Source: an uncultured Bacteroidaceae bacterium (GTDB taxonomy: Bacteria > Bacteroidota > Bacteroidia > Bacteroidales > Bacteroidaceae). From it: a stretch of DNA of 64,000 nt. The position numbers were made by a program, and so were the translations under genes. The stretch spans positions 82,390 to 146,389 of the forward strand of contig CAJOCU010000003.1 of NCBI GenBank assembly GCA_905233765.1, written 5' to 3'. The notes under the pieces were generated by a model, which worked only from the letters and a program-made list of their open reading frames with translations, was not told the DNA's origin and made no database searches. The stretch's first letter is position 1. Each line of letters begins with the position of its first letter. Of the stretch, positions 15,777 to 24,209 are shown one piece after another.

Positions 15777-16976
15777 ATGAAATCCCTCCACGAACTCTAC
15801 CGCATCGGCATCGGGCCGTCGTCGTCGCACACAATGGGCCCTCAGACGGCGGCACAACGTTATCTGGAACGCCATCCTCAGGCAACGGCTTTTGAGGTGA
15901 CGCTCTATGGAAGCCTCGCCGCCACCGGCAAGGGACATATGACGGATGTGGCCATCGAGCGCGTGCTGCAGGAAGTAGCTCCCGTACGCATTGTGTGGGA
16001 ACCACGGACTTTCCTACCCTACCACCCCAACGGCATGAAGTTCACCTGTATCGATACCGAGGGGAAAACGACCGACCCTTGGACGGTCTATAGCATCGGA
16101 GGTGGTGCCCTCTCCGAGGGTGAGGATACGGAGGACGAAGGAGCTGATATCTACGACCTCAATACGATGGAAGAGATTATCCGTTGGTGTCAGGAGAGCG
16201 GACGCACCTTCTGGGAATATGTCGAGGTGTGCGAGGGTCCCGAGATCTGGAACTATCTGCGCGAGGTGTGGACGGTGATGTGCGAAGCGGTGGAACGCGG
16301 CATCGACCACGAAGGCGTGCTGCCCGGCCCCCTCGGTCTGCAGCGCAAGGCGCCCACCTATTACACCAAAGCGAAAGGCTACAAGGCCAACCTGCAGAGC
16401 GACGGTCTGGTCTATGCCTATGCCTTGGCGGTCAGCGAGGAGAACGCCTCCGGTGGACGCATCGTGACAGCACCCACTTGCGGCTCCTGCGGTGTCCTGC
16501 CGGCTGTGCTCTACCATCTGAGCCACAACCACACCTTCTCTGAGCATCGCATCCTGCACGCACTTGCCACAGCCGGCCTCATCGGCAATCTGGTGAAGCA
16601 CAACGCCAGCATCTCGGGGGCCGACGTAGGCTGTCAGGGCGAAGTGGGTGTAGCCTGTGCAATGGCCTCTGCAGCAGCCTGCCAGCTCTTCGGCGGCACC
16701 GTGGCACAGATTGAATATGCTGCCGAGATGGGTCTGGAGCATCATCTGGGGATGACCTGCGACCCCGTGTGCGGGCTGGTGCAGATTCCCTGCATCGAGC
16801 GCAATGCCTTTGCTGCAGCCCGTGCTCTGGACGCCAACTTCTATGCCTCGCTGTCCGACGGCCAGCACCGCGTGAGCTTCGACCGCATCGTGCGCGTCAT
16901 GAAACAAACGGGCCACGATCTACCCTCGGTCTATAAAGAGACGTCCGAAGGGGGCCTTGCCAAGATAGAAAAGTGA
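15777..16976 (+). CDS. sdaA: L-serine ammonia-lyase (single-chain, iron-sulfur type)
   Basis: Converts L-serine to pyruvate and ammonia. The 399 residues cover both halves of the bacterial iron-sulfur enzyme: the beta-type N-terminus with [13 protein letters not shown] near residue 10 and the alpha part with cysteines in TCGSCG and DPVCG...PCIE that match the [4Fe-4S] ligands of the family. I start at [11 protein letters not shown] (15777) because the promoter element ends at 15753. It is the first gene of a same-strand run with the glycosyltransferase and pyrC; the 40-base gap to the next gene is AT-rich repeat. Confidence 0.95.
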   Translation: MKSLHELYRIGIGPSSSHTMGPQTAAQRYLERHPQATAFEVTLYGSLAATGKGHMTDVAIERVLQEVAPVRIVWEPRTFLPYHPNGMKFTCIDTEGKTTDPWTVYSIGGGALSEGEDTEDEGADIYDLNTMEEIIRWCQESGRTFWEYVEVCEGPEIWNYLREVWTVMCEAVERGIDHEGVLPGPLGLQRKAPTYYTKAKGYKANLQSDGLVYAYALAVSEENASGGRIVTAPTCGSCGVLPAVLYHLSHNHTFSEHRILHALATAGLIGNLVKHNASISGADVGCQGEVGVACAMASAAACQLFGGTVAQIEYAAEMGLEHHLGMTCDPVCGLVQIPCIERNAFAAARALDANFYASLSDGQHRVSFDRIVRVMKQTGHDLPSVYKETSEGGLAKIEK

Positions 16977-17016
16977 AGGCATTTATAATTTGACCATTTA
17001 CCATTTACAATTTACG

Positions 17017-17748
17017 ATGGACAGTATAGTCATCATCCCAACCTACAACGAGAAAGAGAATATCGAAGCGATTATCAGAGCCGTCACGGGACTGCAGGAA
17101 CACGCATTCAACGTGCTGGTCATCGATGACGGCTCACCCGACGGCACTGCCGACATCGTGAAACGGCTGATGGCCGACGAATTCAAGGAGCGACTGTTTC
17201 TGGTGGAACGCTCTGGCAAGCTCGGCCTCGGCACGGCGTATATCGCCGGCTTCAAATGGGCCATCGCCCACGGCTACGACTACATCTTCGAGATGGACGC
17301 CGACTTCAGCCATGCGCCCACAGACCTGCCACGCCTGCTGGCAGCCTGCAAGGACGAGGGCTATGACATGAGCATCGGCTCGCGCTATGTCACGGGCGTC
17401 AACGTGGTGAACTGGCCGATGGGACGTGTGTTGATGAGCTATTTCGCCTCGAAATATGTACGCTTCGTCACGGGCCTTGACATCCACGACACCACGGCGG
17501 GCTTCGTCTGCTACAGTCGCAAGGTTTTGGAGGCCATCGACCTGGATGCCATCCGCTTCAAGGGCTATGCCTTCCAGATTGAGATGAAATATACGGCTAA
17601 GCAGTTGGGCTTCAAAATCAAGGAGGTCCCCGTCATCTTCGTCAACCGCGAGCTGGGCACCAGCAAGATGTCCGGCGGCATTTTCTCTGAAGCACTCTGG
17701 GGCGTCATCAGGCTGAGGCTGTCCGGCAAGCCAAAAAGAAAGAAATAG
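17017..17748 (+). CDS. Polyprenol-phosphate mannosyltransferase-like GT2 (DPM1 family)
   Basis: A family 2 glycosyltransferase of the DPM1 type, which moves a hexose from a nucleotide sugar to a polyprenyl phosphate at the inner face of the membrane. At 243 residues it is the soluble short form without C-terminal membrane helices. Visible motifs are IIPTYNEKENI at the N-terminus, DDGSPDGT near residue 36, EMDADFSH (the DxD region) near 91 and GFVCYSRKVL near 165. ATG 17017 is used because the conserved chain begins there and the upstream bases are repeat sequence. The donor and acceptor cannot be read from sequence; mannose is the usual guess. Confidence 0.9.
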   Translation: MDSIVIIPTYNEKENIEAIIRAVTGLQEHAFNVLVIDDGSPDGTADIVKRLMADEFKERLFLVERSGKLGLGTAYIAGFKWAIAHGYDYIFEMDADFSHAPTDLPRLLAACKDEGYDMSIGSRYVTGVNVVNWPMGRVLMSYFASKYVRFVTGLDIHDTTAGFVCYSRKVLEAIDLDAIRFKGYAFQIEMKYTAKQLGFKIKEVPVIFVNRELGTSKMSGGIFSEALWGVIRLRLSGKPKRKK

Positions 17749-17787
17749 AAGCCCCCCTGACACTCATATAAGAATGAAGAGTGAAGA

Positions 17788-19185
17788 ATGAAAAAGGTTT
17801 TCAACGATATCACATATGTGTCCGACGGCAAGGTACGGCGGGCAGATATCGTTGTGGAGGGCGAGTACATTGCTAAAATCACCGACAAAGAATCAGTCCC
17901 TGATGGTCAAATTTCAATTGACCATCAGGGACTGATTCTTTTACCCGGCATCATTGACGACCACGTCCACACCCGTGAGCCCGGCCTAACGCACAAGGGA
18001 GATCTCACGACAGAGAGCCACGCGGCAGCGGCAGGCGGTGTGACTACTATCATGGATATGCCCAATGTGGTACCGCAGACGACTACACTGGAAGCGCTGG
18101 CGGAGCGACAGGCGATGGGCGCGGCACACGCCTTCGTGAACTATAGTTTCTACTTCGGTGCTACTAACAGCAACGCCCATCTCCTCTCGCAGCTCGACCC
18201 CGCCACGGTCCCTGGCGTGAAACTCTTCATGGGCAGCTCCACAGGTGGGATGCTCGTAGATCACGGCGATGCGCTGCGCGCCGTTTTCGAGCAGTCACCT
18301 CTGCTCATCATGGCCCACTGCGAGGACTCCGCCATCATCGCCGAAAATATGCGCAAGGCGCAAGCGCTGTATGGCGACGATCCCGACGTGTGCCACCACC
18401 CTGAGATCCGCAGCCGCGAAGCCTGCATCGCCTCCTCGCAGCAGGCTATCAAGCTGGCCAAGGAGACGGGGGCAAGGCTGCATATTGCTCATGTTACAAC
18501 AGCAGACGAGCTAAAGGCCCTCTCCCCGCTCCCCCATAAGGAGGAGGGCCTCACTGCGTTCGAAAGCTGCGCGCAGCCACTCCCCGCCCTAACGGGAGGG
18601 GTTGGGGGTGGGTCTATCAGCTTCGAGGTATGTGTCCCACATCTTCTCTTTTGCGACGAAGACTACGCGACGCTCGGCACACGTATCAAATGTAATCCCG
18701 CCGTGAAGACACGCGACGACCGCGATGCCCTACGGGCTGCACTCCTGGACGGCCGCATCACCACCATCGCCACCGACCACGCTCCGCACCTGCTCTCTGA
18801 GAAAGTGGGGGGCTGCAAACAGGCTGTCTCCGGGATGCCGATGGTGCAGTTCTCACTACCTGCCATGTTGGGATTAGTAGAGGAAGGCGTGCTCCACATC
18901 ACGCGGATGGTGGAACTGATGTGCCACAACCCTGCGCGCCTGTTCCATATCGCTAAGCGCGGCTTCATCCGTGAGGGTATGAAAGCCGACCTCACGCTGG
19001 TGCGCCGTCAGCCATGGACGCTCACCAAAGACCATATCGTCAGTCGCTGCGGCTGGAGCCCCCTCGAAGGTCACACCTTCCCATGGCGAGTGGAGCAGAC
19101 CTACTGCAACGGACACCTCATCTATAATAAAGGCGTTTTTGCTGAAGGCAACGAGCACGCGGAAATGATCCAAATGAACTCTTGA
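17788..19185 (+). CDS. pyrC: Dihydroorotase
   Basis: Cyclises carbamoyl aspartate to dihydroorotate in pyrimidine synthesis. This is a class I amidohydrolase of 465 residues. Zinc-binding HxH is seen in DDHVHTREPG near residue 57, followed by MDMPNVVPQT, AHCEDSA, LHIAHVTT and the TDHAPH motif near 329. Two features are odd. A perfect 24-bp hairpin covers codons about 34-52, just before the HxH motif. A GC-rich palindromic insert at about residues 245-276 (SPLPHKEEG ... LPALTGGVGGGS) adds some 25 residues in a loop. The start at MKKVFNDITYV lies at the end of an intergenic GAATGAAGAGTGAAGAATG repeat. Confidence 0.96.
   Translation: MKKVFNDITYVSDGKVRRADIVVEGEYIAKITDKESVPDGQISIDHQGLILLPGIIDDHVHTREPGLTHKGDLTTESHAAAAGGVTTIMDMPNVVPQTTTLEALAERQAMGAAHAFVNYSFYFGATNSNAHLLSQLDPATVPGVKLFMGSSTGGMLVDHGDALRAVFEQSPLLIMAHCEDSAIIAENMRKAQALYGDDPDVCHHPEIRSREACIASSQQAIKLAKETGARLHIAHVTTADELKALSPLPHKEEGLTAFESCAQPLPALTGGVGGGSISFEVCVPHLLFCDEDYATLGTRIKCNPAVKTRDDRDALRAALLDGRITTIATDHAPHLLSEKVGGCKQAVSGMPMVQFSLPAMLGLVEEGVLHITRMVELMCHNPARLFHIAKRGFIREGMKADLTLVRRQPWTLTKDHIVSRCGWSPLEGHTFPWRVEQTYCNGHLIYNKGVFAEGNEHAEMIQMNS
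17887..17941 (+). repeat. Perfect 24-bp hairpin inside pyrC
   Basis: Left arm 17887-17910 (AAAGAATCAGTCCC, then TGATGGTCAA) is exactly complementary to right arm 17918-17941, with the 7-nt loop ATTTCAA. Both arms are translated (KESVPDGQ and DHQGLIL) and no stop is introduced. Confidence 0.9.
18520..18613 (+). repeat. GC-rich palindromic element pair inside pyrC
   Basis: Two element-like blocks, 18520-18550 (CTCTCCCCGCTCCCCC with GGAGGAGGG) and 18580-18613 (CTCCCCGCCCTAACGGGAGG then GGTTGGGGGTGGG), are separated by a GCTGCGCGCAGC palindrome. All of it is in frame. Confidence 0.7.
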
Positions 19186-19219
19186 GACCCCGCATTCTGT
19201 TTTCACCACGCGTGGGAAA

Positions 19220-20101
19220 TCACATATTGGCGGCAAGAAAGGGACGAATCTCCTCGGGGGTGCTGTGTTTGCGACGGGCGTAGTCGCGGAGCTGGTCCTC
19301 ACCAATCTTACCGATGCTGAAATACCGGGCTTCGGGGTGACTTATCATCAGCCCGCTGACGCTGGCATGCGGCTGCATGGCACCATTCTCTGTCAGACGG
19401 ATGCCGATGGCGGAGAAGTCGATGAGACGGTTGAGATCGAAATTAAAACTCTGGTCCGGCAGACTGGGATAGCCCACAGCGGGACGAATGCCCTGAAAAC
19501 GTTCTGCGTGAAGGTCGGCAATGGAGAGCTGCTCATCGGGCGCATAGCCCCAGTAGAACTTACGGATAGCCTCGTGGGCGCGCTCGGTAGCGGCTTCCGC
19601 CAAGCGATCGGCAAGGGTTTGACACAACAGATGCTGGTAGTCGTCCTCGCCTTCATACAAATGCTCTATGGTTTCATCCGCACAGGCGGCGAAGATACCG
19701 ATGCAATCGCGGATACCCTCGGCATTGACAGGGCGGATGAAGTCGGCAAGACAAAAGTAAGGAGCTTTCTGCTGGCGCAAAAAGGACAATGAAGAATGGT
19801 CTATAACCACATCCTCTCCATCGCTGTTACAATCGAATAGTCCGAAACGGACATGGACATGATACTCCGTGTCCAGGCGATTCAGCATCCTCTGCGCTTC
19901 CTTATACAGCTGCATCGCCTCCGTCGCCTTCGCACGATCTCCAACAGGAAAAGAGGCAAGCCAAGAGGCACGACAGCTGTCACAGCCGTGGATGTGTGCG
20001 ATGGCGGCAAAACGCGCAGGAAAACCCCACGCGTGGAAGAAGTAGAGCCAATTGATGTAGGCCGTGACCTCGTGAATTCTATAATGCAGTGTTTGTATCA
20101 C
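19220..20101 (-). CDS. Free-standing methionine synthase (MetH) reactivation domain protein
   Basis: The 293 residues align with the C-terminal AdoMet-binding activation domain of cobalamin-dependent methionine synthase and nothing else of MetH. Matching signatures are YINWLYFFHAWG near the N-terminus, YFCLADFI, GIRDCIGIFA, DDYQHLL, RPAVGYPSLPDQ (the RPAPGYP-type AdoMet site), IRLTENGAM and HPEARYFSIGKI followed by DYARRK. The expected role is reductive remethylation of oxidised cobalamin on a separate MetH catalytic protein, which is not in this window. The gene overlaps the upstream lipoprotein gene by 4 bases, so the two are co-translated. Family assignment is firm; the identity of its partner is inference. 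Confidence 0.9.
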   Translation of the reverse strand: MIQTLHYRIHEVTAYINWLYFFHAWGFPARFAAIAHIHGCDSCRASWLASFPVGDRAKATEAMQLYKEAQRMLNRLDTEYHVHVRFGLFDCNSDGEDVVIDHSSLSFLRQQKAPYFCLADFIRPVNAEGIRDCIGIFAACADETIEHLYEGEDDYQHLLCQTLADRLAEAATERAHEAIRKFYWGYAPDEQLSIADLHAERFQGIRPAVGYPSLPDQSFNFDLNRLIDFSAIGIRLTENGAMQPHASVSGLMISHPEARYFSIGKIGEDQLRDYARRKHSTPEEIRPFLAANM

Positions 20102-20793
20102 TCTTCCATCTTCTCCATGTTCTCATGCGCCATCCTCAGGAAGTCGTGAACATAGGGGTCATTGAGGAAACGAGGGGAGCCCAAGGCTTCCAGTTCTTCA
20201 ATCTGCGGGTTCAGCATCGGGTAAGGGAGAGCGGAAGTGATAATCATGAAGACACCCGGCGCCAGCACATTATCCATATTATCCTTGATGAAGCGCATCA
20301 CGAGGGTTTCTCCCTGTGCGCCCAACACCGCAGCCTCCTGATTCAGTTGCATCAGGATCTCTTGGTGGTCGAACCCCTCGAGAATCATCCGGCTCTCTTT
20401 ACGAGGCAACTCTGCCAGCTGTTGGTCGAGGATGTTCTTGCGTTGGATGAAGGCGTGCAGCGAGTCGTTCAGCACGGAACCTTCCACCTTGCGTTCCTGC
20501 TCATTCAGCGTTATGGTGATGGGATGGTGATCCACTACCAGAGGCATCAGACTCTGTTCATCGAGGAAAAGAAAGGCCATGACCGTAGAGTCAACGGCAG
20601 GTCCCGAGAACTGAAACTTACCATGGATAATACTCGTGGAATCGATGGCCTGCAAGTCGCCGTCTTCATAGACACGCAGGTAGAGCATTTTACCCTCCAG
20701 CTCTGGAATGGAGATTTCACCTTGTATATCCAGATGTGGTTTGCAACCGGACAGTGTCAACAGAACGATAATTGCGTATAATGCTTTTTTCAT
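20098..20793 (-). CDS. DUF4369-type lipoprotein
   Basis: A 231-residue lipoprotein with the signal MKKALYAIIVLLTLSGC (lipobox LSGC). An N-terminal beta-rich domain (IQGEISIPELEGKMLYL) is typical of DUF4369 proteins, which in Bacteroidetes often precede a thioredoxin-like domain. Here the rest is helical and has no CxxC motif. The biochemical role is unknown. It lies between plsC (5-base gap) and the MetH-activation gene (4-base overlap), so it belongs to the same transcript. Confidence 0.75.
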   Translation of the reverse strand: MKKALYAIIVLLTLSGCKPHLDIQGEISIPELEGKMLYLRVYEDGDLQAIDSTSIIHGKFQFSGPAVDSTVMAFLFLDEQSLMPLVVDHHPITITLNEQERKVEGSVLNDSLHAFIQRKNILDQQLAELPRKESRMILEGFDHQEILMQLNQEAAVLGAQGETLVMRFIKDNMDNVLAPGVFMIITSALPYPMLNPQIEELEALGSPRFLNDPYVHDFLRMAHENMEKMEE

Positions 20794-20798
20794 AATTC

Positions 20799-21584
20799 TT
20801 AGTCATTAGGGTCGTAAGTGCCGTCCTCAAGCGTGATGGGAACTGTCGTGAGGCGGCTTGCTATCACGTCATAGGCCTCCTGCATCACGACACGCTCGGT
20901 TGTGCCTGCAACCTCTTCGCCCTCCGCCCGACGCGGCGCAATGGCAGGGTGAATGACGAGCGAGAGGGGATGCCATTTGACGAAATTGACATAACCTTTG
21001 GAGCGAGGCAGCACCTCGAAGGAGCCATTGATGGTGATGGGCAGCAGCGGCAGCTGCAACTCGTCAGCCAGCTGGAAGGCACCACGCTTGAACTTACGCA
21101 TACGGCCGTCCCATGTGCGGGCGCCCTCTGGGAAGACCACCAAAGAGACACCATCCTGCAGCACCTGACGTGCACGGTCGTGGGTTTCCTTCATCTTCTT
21201 GGGACCACCTTTCTGATCCACAAAAATGAAACCAGCACTCTCGCAGGCCTTGCCGATGAAAGGCATCTTGCGGAGTTCTGCCTTCAGCATCCACTTGAAA
21301 TGACGGTTCAGGAAACCATAGATGAGGAAGATGTCGAAAGCACCTTGATGGTTGGGGATGATGACATAGCTCTGGTGCGGATCCATGTGCTCACGCCCTT
21401 CAACATGAATAGGCAGGAAAAGCAGACGAATGATAGCCTGCGACCACAGTTTACCAGGATAGTAGCTCCACCAGGATGCATTCAGCAATGCGCATCCGAC
21501 GATTGTTGCCAGCGCCGTGAGAATGGTCAACAGCAACAGCACCGGCGAGATGAGGAGCTGGTAGAGGAGGTAGAGGTATTTCAT
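20799..21584 (-). CDS. plsC: 1-acyl-sn-glycerol-3-phosphate acyltransferase
   Basis: Adds the second acyl chain to lysophosphatidic acid at the inner membrane. The 261-residue protein has an N-terminal hydrophobic segment (LLISPVLLLLTILTALATIV), the HxxxxD catalytic motif in NHQGAFD near residue 74, and FPEGARTWDG as the substrate-binding EGTR-type motif. I use ATG 21584, with MKYLYLLYQLL directly ahead of the membrane segment; the longer form would overlap the upstream gene extensively. With this start the overlap with the upstream membrane protein gene is 4 bases. Confidence 0.92.
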   Translation of the reverse strand: MKYLYLLYQLLISPVLLLLTILTALATIVGCALLNASWWSYYPGKLWSQAIIRLLFLPIHVEGREHMDPHQSYVIIPNHQGAFDIFLIYGFLNRHFKWMLKAELRKMPFIGKACESAGFIFVDQKGGPKKMKETHDRARQVLQDGVSLVVFPEGARTWDGRMRKFKRGAFQLADELQLPLLPITINGSFEVLPRSKGYVNFVKWHPLSLVIHPAIAPRRAEGEEVAGTTERVVMQEAYDVIASRLTTVPITLEDGTYDPND

Positions 21585-21946
21585 TCTTTCTTCAGTTCGG
21601 CGGGAATACGGAAAGCTGTATAAAGCTGTAAGATGCAGGCAATGGTCAGACACACCACCCATTCATTACGACGGGCGAAGCCAAAGCGGCACACCTGCAT
21701 GATCATACAACAAGCCGTGCATAGGAAAGCTATGCCGCCCAATATCTGCTGGCGACGCAGGCGACGGATGACGAAATTCTTGCCCTCGTAGCGCTGCAGC
21801 ATCTGCAGAGGCACGAAGGTCACAGCACCAACGGTGAACAACACAGTGCCCCATAAAGGGAAGAGAAGGAACATCGCTGCGCCAATGAGCATCAGGATGG
21901 CAGCTCCTTGCTGCAAACGAAGTTGGAGATGGCTTAGTTCGTTCAT
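21581..21946 (-). CDS. Small membrane protein of unknown function
   Basis: 121 residues with four likely membrane helices (about AAILMLIGAAMFLLF, WGTVLFTVGAVTFV, ILGGIAFLCTACCMIMQV and VVCLTIACILQLY) and a basic cytoplasmic loop RRLRRQQ. I do not recognise a family with certainty. It sits between the DivIC-like gene and plsC, overlapping plsC by 4 bases, so it is coexpressed with envelope genes. Confidence 0.7.
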   Translation of the reverse strand: MNELSHLQLRLQQGAAILMLIGAAMFLLFPLWGTVLFTVGAVTFVPLQMLQRYEGKNFVIRRLRRQQILGGIAFLCTACCMIMQVCRFGFARRNEWVVCLTIACILQLYTAFRIPAELKKE

Positions 21947-21965
21947 GTGTCGGGGGCTTCAAGCG

Positions 21966-22271
21966 TTAGTCTTCTTCAGGCACGAACACAAAAATGTCCT
22001 CATTCGGACGCTTCATAAAATAGCGCTCGCGTGCCATTCGCTCCACAGCTGACGGGTCGGTCTCCAAGGCGTGCAACTGCTGCGTCTCGGCATCATATTG
22101 CTCCTGGTATTTATCAATCTCACGCTTCAGGTTCCCTATTTCCATACGACGCTGATAACGTGTATATAAACTGTTTTCGTCCACCACACCGATGAGAACC
22201 ATAAACACCACAATAGCCACCCCATACTTGTGGCCACGAAGGTAGTTCCAAAAAGTAAATAAACGCTCCAT
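21966..22271 (-). CDS. Septum formation initiator family protein (FtsB/DivIC-like)
   Basis: 101 residues with the classic layout: a short cytoplasmic N-terminus, one membrane helix (YGVAIVVFMVLIGVV), a periplasmic coiled coil (RRMEIGNLKREIDKYQEQYD) and a C-terminal ARERYFMKRPNEDIFVF motif that matches the divisome-binding tail of FtsB/DivIC proteins. It is the first gene of a minus-strand operon running into plsC, and its promoter is divergent from that of dnaX. Confidence 0.88.
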   Translation of the reverse strand: MERLFTFWNYLRGHKYGVAIVVFMVLIGVVDENSLYTRYQRRMEIGNLKREIDKYQEQYDAETQQLHALETDPSAVERMARERYFMKRPNEDIFVFVPEED

Positions 22272-22297
22272 ATTCCTTATTTTCTCTTTTTCTGGGT

Positions 22298-22306
22298 GCG
22301 AAGATA
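22298..22306 (-). promoter_or_regulatory. Probable -7 element of the DivIC-plsC operon
   Basis: TATCTTCGC on the minus strand, one mismatch from TAnnTTTGC, 27 bases above the ATG. Confidence 0.5.
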
Positions 22307-22310
22307 CGGA

Positions 22311-22429
22311 AAAGTTTAGAGTTTAGAGTTTAAAGTTCAAAGTTTTTTTACAACGAAGCGCTTTTTTTCAATCTTTTTATGTAATTTTGTCCCCATCTTT
22401 AAACTTTAAACCTTAAACTTTAAACTCTA
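22311..22429. repeat. AAACTTTAAACTC-type AT-rich repeats flanking the dnaX promoter
   Basis: 22311-22350 (GTTTAGAGTTTAAAGTTC) and 22397-22429 (TTTAAACTTTAAACC) are roughly inverted copies of one another on either side of the dnaX -7 element. The same motif recurs at 32353-32373 and 32943-32963, and a related form lies inside the GH89 gene. Confidence 0.6.
22382..22390 (+). promoter_or_regulatory. dnaX promoter -7 element
   Basis: TAATTTTGT fits TAnnTTTG. It lies 41 bases above the ATG, and the leader is filled by the AT-rich repeat. Confidence 0.6.
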
Positions 22430-22431
22430 TA

Positions 22432-24204
22432 ATGTCTGAATACATCGTTTCCGCGCGCAAGTACCGCCCCATGACCTTCGATAGTGTTGTGGGACAGAGT
22501 GCCATTGCCACGACCCTGAAGAATGCAATCAAGGTCAATAAGCTGGCCCACGCCTATCTCTTCTGTGGCCCACGCGGCGTAGGCAAGACCACCTGCGCCC
22601 GCATCTTCGCCAAAACCATCAACTGCCTCAACCCACGCGAAGATGGCGAGGCGTGCAACGAATGTGAGTCCTGTCAGGCCTTCAACGAGCAGCGTTCGAT
22701 GAATATTCATGAGCTGGACGCAGCCTCCAACAACTCGGTCGATGACATCCGCAACCTGATAGATCAGGTGCGCATCCCGCCACAGATTGGAAAGTATAAG
22801 GTGTTCATCATCGACGAGGTACACATGCTATCCACCTCGGCATTTAATGCCTTCCTGAAGACCCTTGAGGAGCCACCCGCCCATGCCATCTTCATCCTCG
22901 CCACCACCGAGAAGCACAAGATTCTGCCCACCATCCTCAGCCGTTGTCAGATTTATGATTTCCAGCGAATGAATATAAGCGATACTTTAAAGCATCTGTC
23001 CTATGTCGCTGAGAAAGAAGGATATACCTACGAACAATCAGCATTAAACGTGATAGCACAGAAAGCTGATGGCGGTATGCGCGATGCCCTCAGCATCTTC
23101 GACCAAGTGGTGAGCTACACCGGCGGAAACATCACCTATCAACAAGTCATTGAGAACCTGAACGTCCTCGACTACGACTATTACTTCCGTTTGGTGGACC
23201 TCATGCTGGACCAGAAGATCAGCGACAGCCTACTCCTCTACAACGAGATTCTCAACAAAGGTTTCGAGGGCGGACCGTTTATCAGTGGCCTGGCATCGCA
23301 TCTGCGCGACGTCCTCGTCAGCAAAGATCCGCAGACAGCATTGCTCTTAGAGGTTAGCGATGACATCCGCCGGCGCTACGTAGAACAGGCCCAGCGCTGC
23401 AAGGCGCAGTGGCTCTACCGAGTCATCCGCCTGTGCAACGACTGCGACCAGGCCTACCGCACGAGCCGTAACAAGCGCCTGCAGGTGGAGCTCACGCTCA
23501 TCGAGTGTGCCCAGGCCGCCAGTGATGATGGAGTCAGTGCGGGGCGTCGCCCTGTACGTATCTTAAAACCCATTTTCAGTCTCCAGACAGCAGCTGTCCA
23601 GGAGACTGCGTCTGTTGCCGCCCCGCAACAGCCCTCCACCGTCAAGGCCACACAACAGCCTTCCATCTCCCCTGCCCCGCTACCTCCTCTCTCCAGCACA
23701 ACGACACGTCCCACGCTGAAGCTCGGTAGCCTGAACCCTTCCATCCATCGTACGCCTGCCGCCAATCGTCGCACGCCTGCACAGCCGACGGTCGCCACCC
23801 AAGAAGTCCACACCGAAGAGAGCCTCCCGGATCGTCCCATCAAGCCCAGCGAGTTCATCATTCACTGGCAGGCCTTCATCCACACCATGACGCAGAACGA
23901 GACGGCACTGGCGCAACGCATGAAAATCATGCAGCCAGATTATGCTGGCGAGGGCAACACGCAAGTCAACATCACCGTGGAGAACTCCGAGATACAAACG
24001 ATGATGCAAGAACTCACACCACGCCTCCATGCGTTCCTCCGTGAGAAGCTCCAGAACAAACAGCTCACCATCTCGTTCATTATTCCGGTGAAGGCAGAAA
24101 CAAAGAAGGCCACGTTTAATAAACGTGACCAACTTAAACACATGTGTAACCTCAACCCTTCACTCGTCTCACTCGGTAAGACGTTCAAGTTGGAGCTCAC
24201 ATAA
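22432..24204 (+). CDS. dnaX: DNA polymerase III gamma/tau subunit
   Basis: The clamp-loader ATPase that organises the replisome. The 590 residues start with the conserved ARKYRPMTFDSVVGQ. They carry Walker A GPRGVGKTT near residue 46, the zinc cysteines (CLNPRED...CNECESC), Walker B IIDEVHMLS near 126 and the SRCQIYDFQ sensor region. After about residue 370 comes a proline/threonine-rich linker and a C-terminal tau-like domain. I see no A-run slippery site of the kind that yields a short gamma form in E. coli. The linker DNA contains small dyads (23577-23608 and 23612-23631). It is convergent with ilvC with only 5 bases between stops. Confidence 0.96.
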   Translation: MSEYIVSARKYRPMTFDSVVGQSAIATTLKNAIKVNKLAHAYLFCGPRGVGKTTCARIFAKTINCLNPREDGEACNECESCQAFNEQRSMNIHELDAASNNSVDDIRNLIDQVRIPPQIGKYKVFIIDEVHMLSTSAFNAFLKTLEEPPAHAIFILATTEKHKILPTILSRCQIYDFQRMNISDTLKHLSYVAEKEGYTYEQSALNVIAQKADGGMRDALSIFDQVVSYTGGNITYQQVIENLNVLDYDYYFRLVDLMLDQKISDSLLLYNEILNKGFEGGPFISGLASHLRDVLVSKDPQTALLLEVSDDIRRRYVEQAQRCKAQWLYRVIRLCNDCDQAYRTSRNKRLQVELTLIECAQAASDDGVSAGRRPVRILKPIFSLQTAAVQETASVAAPQQPSTVKATQQPSISPAPLPPLSSTTTRPTLKLGSLNPSIHRTPAANRRTPAQPTVATQEVHTEESLPDRPIKPSEFIIHWQAFIHTMTQNETALAQRMKIMQPDYAGEGNTQVNITVENSEIQTMMQELTPRLHAFLREKLQNKQLTISFIIPVKAETKKATFNKRDQLKHMCNLNPSLVSLGKTFKLELT

Positions 24205-24209
24205 ATCCA

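Noticed and set aside
24205..24209. Terminator expected between convergent dnaX and ilvC
   Set aside because: Only 5 bases separate the stops and I see no stem-loop with a T-run nearby.
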